A stretch of 64,000 nucleotides of DNA from Gottfriedia luciferensis. Its GTDB lineage: Bacteria > Bacillota > Bacilli > Bacillales > Bacillaceae_G. The position numbers and the translations under genes are program-made. Position 1 is the first letter of the stretch. Each line of letters opens with the position of its first letter. The notes beneath the pieces were generated by a model that saw only the letters and a program-made list of their open reading frames with translations, made no database searches and was not told the origin of the DNA. This document shows positions 43,412 through 52,403 of this stretch, in pieces. The stretch covers positions 248,001 to 312,000 of the forward strand of contig NZ_MDKC01000002.1 in assembly GCF_001712755.1 (NCBI RefSeq), in the 5' to 3' direction.

Positions 43412-43999
43412 ATGAAAAGATTTGTAAAAAAAGCCTTATTATTAGGAATAACGTTTGTTTTTATGACTCCAATTAACGCAAAAGCTTATACCACATTTAA
43501 TGGTCACAAGATGTCTTTTGGAATTGGAAACTACGGAAATAGTACAAAATTTTATTGGGTGGACTCATCGGCAAATACGTATTCTACTAAAATAGCAAAT
43601 TCATTTGATCGATGGATATATTCAACAAAATATGCTGGAATTACAACACCAATTTCATATAGGAAGACAACTAGTAAAAGTGCCAGTACGGTTGATATTT
43701 ATAAGGTCAAATCAATTGGAACAGGTATTGTAGGACAAACTATGTTTTTTGTAAATCAAACAAAAGTTAATCCGTCTGTACAAAATTGGTATTGGTCAAA
43801 AATCGAATTATCCGAAAGTTTATTGTCAAAATTTCCTCAATATCAACAAGTAACAATTAGTCATGAAATTGGACATGCATTTGGGTTAAGTCATGCTGCA
43901 AAGCAGTTAATGGATCCTGGTGCAGACTTAGCTTATTCTATTGGAATCGAATTTCCTAGAAAAGATGAATTCAATGGGATCAACTATCTTTATAAATAA
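43412..43999 (+). CDS. secreted matrixin-type metalloprotease
   Basis: 195 residues. A signal peptide (about 1-25, KKALLLGITFVFMTPINAKA) precedes a small metzincin domain. HEIGHAFGLSH at 151-161 gives HExxHxxGxxH and LMDP at 166-169 the Met-turn, so a zinc protease is very likely. There is no propeptide or C-terminal extension. ATG 43412 follows GGAGGG at 43402. Thirteen bases separate it from a lipoprotein gene, suggesting a functional pair. Substrate unknown. Confidence 0.87.
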   Translation: MKRFVKKALLLGITFVFMTPINAKAYTTFNGHKMSFGIGNYGNSTKFYWVDSSANTYSTKIANSFDRWIYSTKYAGITTPISYRKTTSKSASTVDIYKVKSIGTGIVGQTMFFVNQTKVNPSVQNWYWSKIELSESLLSKFPQYQQVTISHEIGHAFGLSHAAKQLMDPGADLAYSIGIEFPRKDEFNGINYLYK

Positions 44000-44012
44000 C
44001 GGAGGATTAAAA

Positions 44013-44801
44013 ATGAATAAGAAGATGAAATCATTATTTTTTATTATATTATCAATTTCCTTCTTAACAGCATGTAATAATCAAACTCAAAGTAAGAAAA
44101 AAGAACCTACTACTTCAATATCAAAAGACATTAAGACTGATAATTCAATAGAAAATGAACTTATTAATGAGAACAATCAAGAATTTGTGGACAAAGTAAA
44201 AGTTGTAAATTCTGAACTTGCTTTTGCAGTTACGTACAATGATGTTAACCAATTAATGAAAGACTCAGAATTGGCCGTTGAGGGTGTAGTGTTGTCTACT
44301 GAGAATTATGTAAACATAGATAAAGCTACTGATATTGGTAATCCATTAACGAAATTATCGTTTAAAGTTAATCATGTATTAAAGGGAGATTCATCTTTAG
44401 AGGGTAAGAAAATAACAATTTTAGAGCAAGGTGGATATATTTCTGCAAAACAGCTTGGAATGAAAGATAAATTTCCAAATTTAACTGAAAAGGATTTGGA
44501 CGAAACTTTTTTGGTAATACCAGACGGTCATAGACCATCGGTAAAAGGTGATGAATTTGTTGCCTTTTTATCAAGCGAGTCTTATTTTAATACTGGCTTT
44601 GATTTTTACGAATTTATAGCCGTATATCAATCAAAATTTGAATACGATAAAAACAGTCAAGAATATATAAGACCATCTGATGATTTTGCTGAAATGTTAA
44701 AAAAAGCAGATAGTCTTGATGAAAAAAAGGTAATTGAAGAGGAGATAAAAATTGAAAAAGAAATTAATGATGATGTAACTGAATTAGTGGAAGAAACGTG
44801 A
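44013..44801 (+). CDS. lipoprotein, partner of the matrixin-like protease
   Basis: 262 residues. Lipobox SFLTAC at about 16-21 places Cys21 at the mature N-terminus. The core (DSELAVEGVVLST, LTKLSFKVNHVLKGD, KKITILEQGGYI, VKGDEFVAFLSSESYF, FIAVYQSKFEYDK) resembles the small beta-rich extracytoplasmic domain often found beside metallopeptidase genes in Bacilli; the C-terminus is a Glu-rich helix. CGGAGGATT precedes ATG 44013. Function unknown; possibly an inhibitor, chaperone or substrate-recruiting protein. Confidence 0.75.
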   Translation: MNKKMKSLFFIILSISFLTACNNQTQSKKKEPTTSISKDIKTDNSIENELINENNQEFVDKVKVVNSELAFAVTYNDVNQLMKDSELAVEGVVLSTENYVNIDKATDIGNPLTKLSFKVNHVLKGDSSLEGKKITILEQGGYISAKQLGMKDKFPNLTEKDLDETFLVIPDGHRPSVKGDEFVAFLSSESYFNTGFDFYEFIAVYQSKFEYDKNSQEYIRPSDDFAEMLKKADSLDEKKVIEEEIKIEKEINDDVTELVEET

Positions 44802-44886
44802 GGGAATTAAATTAGTAGAATTATGCTTTTCAACTCTTTGTGCTTATGTGACTATTAAGTTAGTCATTTAACAAAGGGGATCGAAA

Positions 44887-45308
44887 ATGAGAATGAAGAT
44901 GTTTATTGTGTGTATAAGTTTAATGTGTGTATTATTGTCAAGTTGTGCAATTCCATCATCTAATGGCAACTATTTTGAATTGGATGATTATGATAAATTA
45001 ACTTCATTTAGTGCACATAAAGGAGAAGTGTACTATATTGATTATTCTTTTGTTGTCAAAAAAGGCTATGTAGATTTAATTGTCTATAATAAAAAAACGA
45101 GAGATATTGTTTTCACAACATCAAATAAAAAGAAAGCAAAATATCAAGGTTCATTTAAAATACAAAGAAGCGGTATTTATATTGTCGAAATGGATGGTTA
45201 TAAAGCATCTGTGAATATAAATTCAAAATTAATAATGAAGCAATTGCAAAAAAAGAATCAACTATTGAACACATGGATGATGTTGTTAACGAATACAAAA
45301 AATCATGA
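44887..45308 (+). pseudogene. small lipoprotein with a -1 frameshift near its C-terminus
   Basis: The frame from ATG 44887 gives a lipoprotein signal (LMCVLLSSC, Cys at about 20) and a beta-rich domain (KGEVYYIDYSFVVKKGYVDL, SGIYIVEMDGYKASVNI). It then runs on to 45336 as low-quality sequence. From about 45215 the -1 frame reads a natural ending, F-K-I-N-N-E-A-I-A-K-K-E-S-T-I-E-H-M-D-D-V-V then NEYKKS, stopping at 45308. Adding one T in AAATTC at about 45218 joins them into about 140 residues and makes the stop overlap the next ATG as ATGA. Either genuine damage or a base-call error. Confidence 0.6.
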
Positions 45309-45616
45309 TTTTGAGAATAGAGAGATGGAAAGATAAAAAAAATACTTATTACAATGTAACATTCAAAACAGATTATACTGGAGTAGAGTTGTGTACGTTT
45401 GATGGTATAAAGAATGAAAACAGCGGAATAATAGCAGGAAATTACGATCGGCAGGATGATCTTGTTGCATTACCAACAACAATTGATGTTTGGAAAAGTG
45501 CAAAAACGATGATTCATTTTAATATTCCAAATGAAAAAACGATAGGTGGTATGGTAATATGCTATATTCCTATTGAAAAAGATGGGGAAACACTTAGTAA
45601 AGGAAATCAAATATGA
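45305..45616 (+). CDS. hypothetical protein coupled to the preceding lipoprotein
   Basis: 103 residues without a signal peptide (RIERWKDKKNTYYNVTFKTD, YTGVELCTFDGIKNENSG, IPNEKTIGGMVICYIPIEKD). The ATG overlaps the restored stop of the lipoprotein frame, consistent with coupling, but there is no ribosome binding site. It may instead be the detached second half of a longer extracytoplasmic protein. No family recognised. Confidence 0.5.
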   Translation: MILRIERWKDKKNTYYNVTFKTDYTGVELCTFDGIKNENSGIIAGNYDRQDDLVALPTTIDVWKSAKTMIHFNIPNEKTIGGMVICYIPIEKDGETLSKGNQI

Positions 45617-45671
45617 TCGAATCCTCTTTCATTAATAAATGATAATGCAATGTAACGCATCTCTCTATTAG

Positions 45672-45767
45672 GTAAAAAGTCCAACTGAAAAAACTGAAAA
45701 AACGTCTAAACAAAATCCGAATGAAACAACAATAGAAGAAATTAAAAGTGCATTAAACAGATTTTAG
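45672..45767 (+). pseudogene. remnant of a lipoprotein-like gene C-terminus
   Basis: An open stretch without a start codon reads V-K-S-P-T-E-K-T-E-K-T-S-K-Q-N-P-N-E-T-T then IEEIKSALNRF and a stop, a typical hydrophilic linker plus helix. It is probably the end of a gene whose front has been lost. Confidence 0.35.
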
Positions 45768-45789
45768 AGAGATTGAGAGCAAATTTATG

Positions 45790-45824
45790 AAGCTATACTT
45801 CAACAAGGAGTATAACTTTTTTTT
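45790..45824 (+). terminator. intrinsic terminator of the lipoprotein cluster
   Basis: AAGCTATACTT (45790-45800) pairs with GAGTATAACTT (45808-45818, one mismatch), followed by a long T run. Confidence 0.8.
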
Positions 45825-46229
45825 ATGTTTTAATATAATTTCCTGTATTTTGAAATGAATTCCTACAAATCCCACAATTTTTAGTCGAAAAAACCTTACA
45901 AAAAACAACAAAAACTATCTTTTTGTGATTTTTTTCCCTTTTTATTTCCAAAAAGCATTAAAAATGAAAATAATAAAAACTAGGTTAAAAATTTAAAAGA
46001 ATAATCTGATTTTACTTAATAGATAAGTATAAAATGTAAATGTTTTTCATTTACTAAATTATAGATATGAACACTAGAAAAATAACAAGATTTATTGGGA
46101 ATATTTGTAATTTTTGTAGAAAAATAAATGTGAATTTTATCTTAAATTCCCCCAATACACTTTATGAATTTGTCTGATTATAATATTAATTGTAAGATTT
46201 TTCGGAAAAGTGCAAAAAGGAGAATGCAG
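45825..46229. other. leader region of the large subtilase gene
   Basis: About 400 non-coding bases. GTAAATG (46036-46042) and CATTTAC (46048-46054) form an inverted repeat with a five-base loop, a possible operator. TTAAATTCCCCCAATAC (46142-46158) is a motif seen again twice near 61 kb. AAAGGAGA before 46230 is the ribosome binding site. Confidence 0.5.
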
Positions 46230-49200
46230 ATGAATAAGCATAAAAACAAAAAAATCGTAAAGGTAATGACTGCTGGAGTAATCACTTCTAGCTTGTTTTC
46301 AGCTAGTTTAATTTCTGGTCATAAAACATTCGCAGTGACAAACTCTTCTGGCTCAAATACTAGTATTAAGGATATTGATAGTTATATCAAAAATATTTCC
46401 AATGCAGATCGAGAAATGATTCACAGCATGCAGGAAAATAATAATGCTGAAGGTCTAAAAATCTCACCTGACGTAGATTTAAATGTAGATACTCCTTTAA
46501 ATGTAATTGTTCAGTTTAAACAAGCTCCATCAGAAATTGATTTTAAAATCAATCAAAAGAGCGGCCTTAATGCTTCTAAGCAGGATTCAATAGATAGGGT
46601 AGTGGAATCTCATAAAAAATTTAAAAAACAATTAAATGAAAATGAAAAATTAAAATCGATTGGTATTAAAAGAGAATACAAGAGTATCTTCAATGGTGTT
46701 GCAATGACGCTACCTGCTAATGAGGTAAAAGAACTTTTAACATTAGATACAGTAAATGCTGTTTATGAAGATCGAGAAATTACGGTGGAACCTTTCGTAG
46801 AACAAAATGGTGAGCCAACAAACAACGCTTCGATTAAATTAAATAATATGGAACAAATCGGTGCTGAAAAGCTACATAAAGAAGGTATTACTGGTAAAGG
46901 GATTAAAGTAGGTGTCATTGATACAGGTATTGATTATACTCATCCTGATATAAAAGATGTGTATAAAGGCGGATATGATTTAGTAAATAACGATTCGGAT
47001 CCTATGGAGTCAACTTATGATGATTGGAAAAAATCTGGACAACCCGAATTAAATCCAACTTCAGGTGAACCTTGGTATACGGCACATGGAACACATGTAT
47101 CAGGTATTATTGCGGGAACGGGTAAAAATAAATCCGATTTTGCCATAACAGGTGTAGCACCAGAAGTAGAGCTTTATGGCTATAAAGTTCTTGGGCCATA
47201 TGGTACTGGATCATCGAATACAATACTTGCAGGAATTGAAAAAGCTGTAGAGGATAAGATGGATGTCATTAACTTATCGTTAGGGGCACCTGTTGCTAAC
47301 CCACTTGATCCATTGGCGGTTGCGATCAATAATGCTACATTAGCAGGTACGGTTTGTGTTCTTGCAGCTGGTAATGCTGGACCTAACCAGTATACGATTG
47401 GTAGTCCAGCTTCATCTGCGCTTGGTATTACAGTTGGCGCAAGTAGCTCGCCTATTACAATCCAAACTAGTAATGCAGTCGCAACTTCAGCAACTGAAAC
47501 CGCTAAATTAGACAATATGAGAATGATGGGTTCAGATTATACTAATCTAAATACGTTGAAGGGATCAAATCTTCCAATTGTTTTCGTAGGTAAAGGTCAA
47601 GTTGCAGATTACAATGGTAAAAACGTGAAGGACAAGATTGTACTGATTGAGCGTGGCGATTTAACTTTGAATGTAAAAATTAAGAATGCAAAGGCAAATG
47701 GTGCCAAGGCAGTAATCATATTCAATAATATTGATGGAGAGACGTATATTCCTTATTATTTCGGAAATAATTTTGACTTTATTCCAACCTTTAGTATTCC
47801 AAATGATCAAGGTACAAAACTTGTCAATATGTTATCTAAAGGTAATGTTAACGTAACGATGAATGATTTTGGATCTTTTGATACTGATGGTGATAAATTA
47901 GCTGACTTTAGTTCAAAAGGACCAGCAAGAAGGTATTATGACATTAAGCCAGAGGTCACTGCACCTGGTGTTGCAGTATTTTCTTCAATCCCTGCTTATT
48001 ACAACGGAGTAGCTCATAAAGATGACTACGAACATGCATATGCGAGATTTGATGGTACTTCTATGGCTGCGCCACATGTTACTGGTTCTGCTGCTTTAAT
48101 TTTACAAGCTCATCCTGACTATACCCCAGAGCAAGTTAAGTTAGCCTTAATGAATTCAGCAGATGCGTTAAACGGAAACTATAGTGTTTTTGAAGAAGGA
48201 TCGGGAGGAATTGATGCAGATGAGGCTGTACATTCATCAATTCAAATTGGTGTGAAGGATGATGCACCAACACTTGATGAAAATGGCAATAAGATGATGA
48301 TCCCAGAAACAGCTGGGGACCTAAGCTATGGTGCCATTGTATCGACAGATGAGGATTATACAGACAAAAAGACAATTGAACTGACAAACAATTCAGATGA
48401 AGAAAAAGTGTTTGATGTAAAAGTTCAATTTAATAATGTTGAAAGTTATGATAAGGACGCAGTAAAAAATGGCATTTCTTTAGACGTGCCATCTGAAGTT
48501 AGAGCTAAAGTACACGGCATGTCAAAAATCAAACCAAATCTTACTGTTCCAAAAACAGCTGAATTAGGAATTTATGAGGGATACATTACGTTTACAAATA
48601 AAGAAGATAGCAATGAAGTTTATCAAATTCCATTCGCCCTACATAAGATGGAACAAGGGATAAAAGACGTTCTTTTAACAACAAAAGCTTTTAATACAAG
48701 AAGAGATTTACCATTCCCTATCTCAGGATCTACTGGAATTGCATTCTCTCTAAACAGTCGTATGGAGACAGTTGATGTAATATTAAAGAATGCCGACACT
48801 GGCGAGCAATTGGGAATCATTGACTCATTTGATGGTGGATATAATGAAGGTATGACATATGGTTTAGATGCTGGATTTAATGGTCTTTACTTCCCGTTTA
48901 CAGGAAATCCTGACCAACCAGTTCATATTACAAAGGCACTTGCTTCTCCAGGAAGATATGAGATTGAAATTGTTGGAACAAACGAAGAAGGGAAAATATT
49001 TAAAAAATCTCAGCAAATTGTCATTGATAATACGCTACCAACGATGAAAATGAATATTCCAGGTGGAGTTTATGAAGTAGATGATACAGGTCTAAAAATT
49101 ACAGGTAATATTTCAGATTCAAGTATTGATCAAATAAACAAAAATGGTGATAATATTGACCAATCAAAAAATACAGTTAAAGTAACGGGTGCACAAAATC

Positions 49201-50393
49201 CTATTGGTAATGTACCATTAGTCGTTGATCGTAATGGAAACTTTGAATACACAAGAAAAATCCAAGCAGAGAAAAATTTCTCAACAATGACATTATTAGG
49301 ACAAGACATTGCAACAAACGGAATTCAAAATCACCCTAGTCAGACATACACTTTGGTTAAAAAGGGACAACCTTACATTAAATTAACAACTGATAAGTTT
49401 GACGCGAAATACGGTGATACTATTAAAGTAACTTTAAGTGAACATAATCTTAAAAATCTAATGGGTGGTGAGTTTACACTTACTTATCCAAAAGATGTAT
49501 TTGAATACCAAAGCACAGAAATAAGTAGCGAATATGTTAATGCAGCAAAAGCTTTAGGGTTAACTGCAAACCTTACAGCTCAAGATCAAAAAACAGATAC
49601 ATCAAACAATTGGATAAAATTAACGACAAGTTTAGATGGACCTACTCCTACAACTGGAATCAATGCAAATATGCCAGTAGCTACGATTACGTTAAAAGTT
49701 AAAGATAAACCAAGCGTATATACAAAATGGGTTCAACAATTAGGATTCCAAACTGCTAAAGCGAATATTTTAGGTCAACCACAAATGACAATAAACAATA
49801 AATTTGGACAAGGAGTTAATATCATTCCATCTTATTCAATTCTTGAAGGCGGATTCCTACCAGATGGATTTGTACCTAGTAATTCGATTTGGTTAGATCC
49901 TAAAAAGGATTATTCAAAAGTAGGAGCAGAAGTGTATGTAATTGGTGGAACTGATGGGAAACGTTATGATGCAACCATCAACAGTGCTGCTAGATTCTCA
50001 GTACCTAATCTACCATTACTAGATCAATCTTACGAAATTGTTATCAAAATACCAGGTCATTTCGAAAGACATGTAAATGTTAATGAAATGGTAGATTCAT
50101 ATGATGCAATGGATGCTGGAAAATTAAAGTATTTCTACTATGCTACGATGAGAGCTGGAGATGTCAACAATGATAACGTCATTGATATACTAGATGCAGT
50201 CTATATCACCAGCAAACTAAATACAAATGATCGAAATGCAGATATCAATTTTGATGGAAAAGTTGATGCGAAAGATCTTGATTATGTTAAGAGAAACTAT
50301 CTAATACAAAACCCTGACGTATCTGGAAAAATAAAACCAGTTACAAAATACAAAGGGAAAACGATTGATGATTATATTAAACCATTAGGGTAA
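46230..50393 (+). CDS. large secreted subtilase (S8) with PA, cohesin-like and dockerin-like modules
   Basis: 1387 residues. In order: signal peptide (about 1-35), inhibitor-I9 propeptide (about 85-175, NVIVQFKQAPS), and an S8 catalytic domain with Asp231 (GVIDTGIDYTHPD), His286 (AHGTHVSGIIAG) and Ser611 (GTSMAAPHVTGSAAL). A PA domain is inserted at about 450-530 (KDKIVLIERGDLTLNVKIKN), as in Vpr. Then come Fn3-like beta modules (about 690-1040), a cohesin-like module (about 1044-1185, TTDKFDAKYGDTIKVTLSE) and a C-terminal dockerin-like pair of calcium loops (about 1308-1370, DVNNDNVIDILDA and DINFDGKVDAKDLDYV). ATG 46230 is chosen for its AAAGGAGA; the frame is open from 46164. No LPxTG or S-layer anchor is seen. 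It probably degrades extracellular protein; cohesin and dockerin modules in one chain could let molecules associate. Confidence 0.9.
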   Translation: MNKHKNKKIVKVMTAGVITSSLFSASLISGHKTFAVTNSSGSNTSIKDIDSYIKNISNADREMIHSMQENNNAEGLKISPDVDLNVDTPLNVIVQFKQAPSEIDFKINQKSGLNASKQDSIDRVVESHKKFKKQLNENEKLKSIGIKREYKSIFNGVAMTLPANEVKELLTLDTVNAVYEDREITVEPFVEQNGEPTNNASIKLNNMEQIGAEKLHKEGITGKGIKVGVIDTGIDYTHPDIKDVYKGGYDLVNNDSDPMESTYDDWKKSGQPELNPTSGEPWYTAHGTHVSGIIAGTGKNKSDFAITGVAPEVELYGYKVLGPYGTGSSNTILAGIEKAVEDKMDVINLSLGAPVANPLDPLAVAINNATLAGTVCVLAAGNAGPNQYTIGSPASSALGITVGASSSPITIQTSNAVATSATETAKLDNMRMMGSDYTNLNTLKGSNLPIVFVGKGQVADYNGKNVKDKIVLIERGDLTLNVKIKNAKANGAKAVIIFNNIDGETYIPYYFGNNFDFIPTFSIPNDQGTKLVNMLSKGNVNVTMNDFGSFDTDGDKLADFSSKGPARRYYDIKPEVTAPGVAVFSSIPAYYNGVAHKDDYEHAYARFDGTSMAAPHVTGSAALILQAHPDYTPEQVKLALMNSADALNGNYSVFEEGSGGIDADEAVHSSIQIGVKDDAPTLDENGNKMMIPETAGDLSYGAIVSTDEDYTDKKTIELTNNSDEEKVFDVKVQFNNVESYDKDAVKNGISLDVPSEVRAKVHGMSKIKPNLTVPKTAELGIYEGYITFTNKEDSNEVYQIPFALHKMEQGIKDVLLTTKAFNTRRDLPFPISGSTGIAFSLNSRMETVDVILKNADTGEQLGIIDSFDGGYNEGMTYGLDAGFNGLYFPFTGNPDQPVHITKALASPGRYEIEIVGTNEEGKIFKKSQQIVIDNTLPTMKMNIPGGVYEVDDTGLKITGNISDSSIDQINKNGDNIDQSKNTVKVTGAQNPIGNVPLVVDRNGNFEYTRKIQAEKNFSTMTLLGQDIATNGIQNHPSQTYTLVKKGQPYIKLTTDKFDAKYGDTIKVTLSEHNLKNLMGGEFTLTYPKDVFEYQSTEISSEYVNAAKALGLTANLTAQDQKTDTSNNWIKLTTSLDGPTPTTGINANMPVATITLKVKDKPSVYTKWVQQLGFQTAKANILGQPQMTINNKFGQGVNIIPSYSILEGGFLPDGFVPSNSIWLDPKKDYSKVGAEVYVIGGTDGKRYDATINSAARFSVPNLPLLDQSYEIVIKIPGHFERHVNVNEMVDSYDAMDAGKLKYFYYATMRAGDVNNDNVIDILDAVYITSKLNTNDRNADINFDGKVDAKDLDYVKRNYLIQNPDVSGKIKPVTKYKGKTIDDYIKPLG

Positions 50394-50409
50394 GTTTTGT
50401 AGATTTTGG

Positions 50410-50439
50410 CCACTAGCTTTTATGCTGGTGGTTTTTTTT
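50410..50439 (+). terminator. intrinsic terminator of the subtilase gene
   Basis: CCACTAGC (50410-50417) pairs with GCTGGTGG (50424-50431), then eight T. Confidence 0.88.
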
Positions 50440-50440
50440 G

Positions 50441-51220
50441 TACTCATAAGGAGTACATGAGTAAGTAAAATAGCAAAAAGATGAAAAATGATTACTCATA
50501 AGGAGCTCATGAGTAAGTAAAAACGCAAAAAAATGAAAAATGGTTACTCATAAGGAGTTCATGAGTAAGTAAAATAGCAAAAATAAGAAAAATGGTTACT
50601 CATAAGGAGTTCATGAGTAAGTAAAAACGCAAAAAGATGAAATGTGGTTACTCATAAGGAGTTCATGAGTAAGTAAAATAGCAAAAAGATGAAAAATGGT
50701 TACTCATAAGGAGTTCATGAGTAAATAAAATAGCAAAAAGATGAAATCTGGTTACTCATAAGGAGTTCATGAGTAAGTAAAATAGCAAAAATAAGAAATA
50801 TGCTTACTCATAAGGCGTTCATAAGAAAGTAAAATAGCAAAAATAAGAAAAATGGTTACTCATAAGGAGTTCATGAGTAAGTAAAAACGCAAAAAAATGA
50901 AAAATGGTTACTCATAAGGAGTTCATGAGTAAGTAAAATAGCAAAAATAAGAAAAATGGTTACCCATAAGGAGTTCATGAGTAAGTAAAAACGCAAAAAG
51001 ATGAAATGTGGTTACTCATAAGGAGTTCATGAGTAAGTAAAATAGCAAAAAGTTGAAATTTGGTTATTCATAAGGGGTTCAAGAGTAAGTAAAATAGCAA
51101 AAAATACAAAGATACTAACTCATAAAGGGCTATGAGTTAGTAAATTAAACAAAAATAAAGAAATATCCACCCATCAAGGGATAAAAAGTAGCTAAAATAA
51201 AAAAATGCACTCATAAAAAT
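50441..51220 (+). repeat. 52-bp tandem repeat array, about 15 units
   Basis: Units start at 50441 and every 52 bases to 51169 (50493, 50545, 50597, 50649, 50701, 50753, 50805, 50857, 50909, 50961, 51013, 51065, 51117). Each unit contains TTACTCAT and ATGAGTAA, an 8-bp inverted repeat around a nine-base loop (AAGGAGTTC), then about 27 A-rich bases. The first and last units are the most diverged. The array fills the gap between the convergent subtilase and NERD genes; no coding potential. Confidence 0.95.
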
Positions 51221-51238
51221 GAGTACAAGCTAAAGTCA

Positions 51239-52147
51239 CTAATCAAAATAACTATATTTTCCATGTCCATTCTTAGTGAAATTTTCACGAAGTACTTTCC
51301 AAATCCCTTTTTTTGATTTATAAATTCCACACCACTCATAAACCGCATTAGTTGTTATTTTTCTATTTGGAAAGAGAAATTTAAGTTCTTCAACACTTCT
51401 TAATATTCCATTAGACAGGTCTTCTATATAGCCACAGGCTTGGCATACAAGTTTCCCTTTTTTAACTTCAGTAATATACGTATTACAGTTAATACAAATA
51501 ATGCCTTTTAATAGCTGTTCATATTGATAATTTGGAAATTGTTTGTACTTAGACTCTGATTTATGAAGTGATAAAAATACTTCGGCGAGATGAAAATGAT
51601 TAACATTTAATTTGAAACGTTGCAGGTTTAATTCGTTTATTAAGCGATTTAATTGTGATGGAAAAATAATGGGTAGGTTCATAGGGGCATTGTATAAAAA
51701 AAAATCGTAGTTTACAAAAACTAAATGAGGTTTTATTTTGAAATTGATCTTGTGTTCATTAAGTAATTTTCGTAACATGGATTCGGTTCTATTAAGTTGT
51801 TCGTAAGGATTTTTTATTTCGGTTTTTGATGTTTTATACCATTGATCCCCTTCTATATAATAATCTCCTTCAAAATTTTTTACTTCAAATAAATAGATTG
51901 TTTCTCCGTTTATACCAATCGAATCAATTTGAAATTCGGATTTGTTACATTCTAACAATAAATCGTTAAGGAAAAGCCAGTTATCTGATAGTTTTGAAGT
52001 CCATTCATCAAATTTTTTTTCACCCTTGAAACCTTTTTCTAGATAAGAAAAGTATGCTAAATCTTCATCAGAAAGCCTGCTCCTATCATTTAATCTTTGA
52101 TAAATCCTTAGATCATTTGATTCATATCGTTCTTTTTGATTTTTCAT
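51239..52147 (-). CDS. NERD-domain protein with C-terminal zinc ribbon
   Basis: 302 residues. Nuclease-related domain at about 35-150: GFKGEKKFDEW, LLLECNKSEFQIDSIGI, IYLFEVKNFEGDYYIEGDQW, which keeps the D...E-x-K of PD-(D/E)xK-like enzymes. A zinc ribbon follows near 215-240 (ICINCNT, LVCQACGYIED), then a helical C-terminus (TTNAVYEWCGIYKSKKGIWK). NERD proteins are thought to act on DNA or RNA, but this type is uncharacterised. AAAGGAGGTGG precedes the ATG. It converges on the 52-bp array. Confidence 0.82.
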   Translation of the reverse strand: MKNQKERYESNDLRIYQRLNDRSRLSDEDLAYFSYLEKGFKGEKKFDEWTSKLSDNWLFLNDLLLECNKSEFQIDSIGINGETIYLFEVKNFEGDYYIEGDQWYKTSKTEIKNPYEQLNRTESMLRKLLNEHKINFKIKPHLVFVNYDFFLYNAPMNLPIIFPSQLNRLINELNLQRFKLNVNHFHLAEVFLSLHKSESKYKQFPNYQYEQLLKGIICINCNTYITEVKKGKLVCQACGYIEDLSNGILRSVEELKFLFPNRKITTNAVYEWCGIYKSKKGIWKVLRENFTKNGHGKYSYFD

Positions 52148-52403
52148 AATCCACCTCCTTTCAATCTATCTTACATACAAATGAAACTAATAATTTGATG
52201 ATTTTCTAACTATTTTATGAATTATTTGTTGTTTAGACTTATTTCACACAAATTTTACACTTTTTTAAGATTTATATGATATAGTTCACTTAATTTCAAT
52301 TGAAAACAATCTTTTATTTTTAGAAGTGTAGTTTACGAAAGTAGATTGCATGCTAAGAATAAAGATATTTAAATAAAATTTTATTACCGAGCGAGTGAAA
52401 GAA
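52148..52403. other. divergent intergenic region
   Basis: About 255 bases between the NERD gene and the two-component operon; promoters expected, none called confidently. Confidence 0.4.

Noticed and set aside
50441-51100. Each 52-bp unit contains AAGGAG followed by ATGAGTAAGTAA, like a mini start site.
   Set aside because: The gap between AAGGAG and ATG is only three bases and the frame is three codons; this is a by-product of the palindrome.
50441-51220. Array could be taken for CRISPR (short palindromic repeats with spacers).
   Set aside because: The sequences between palindromes are themselves conserved across units and no cas genes are nearby; it is a plain tandem repeat.
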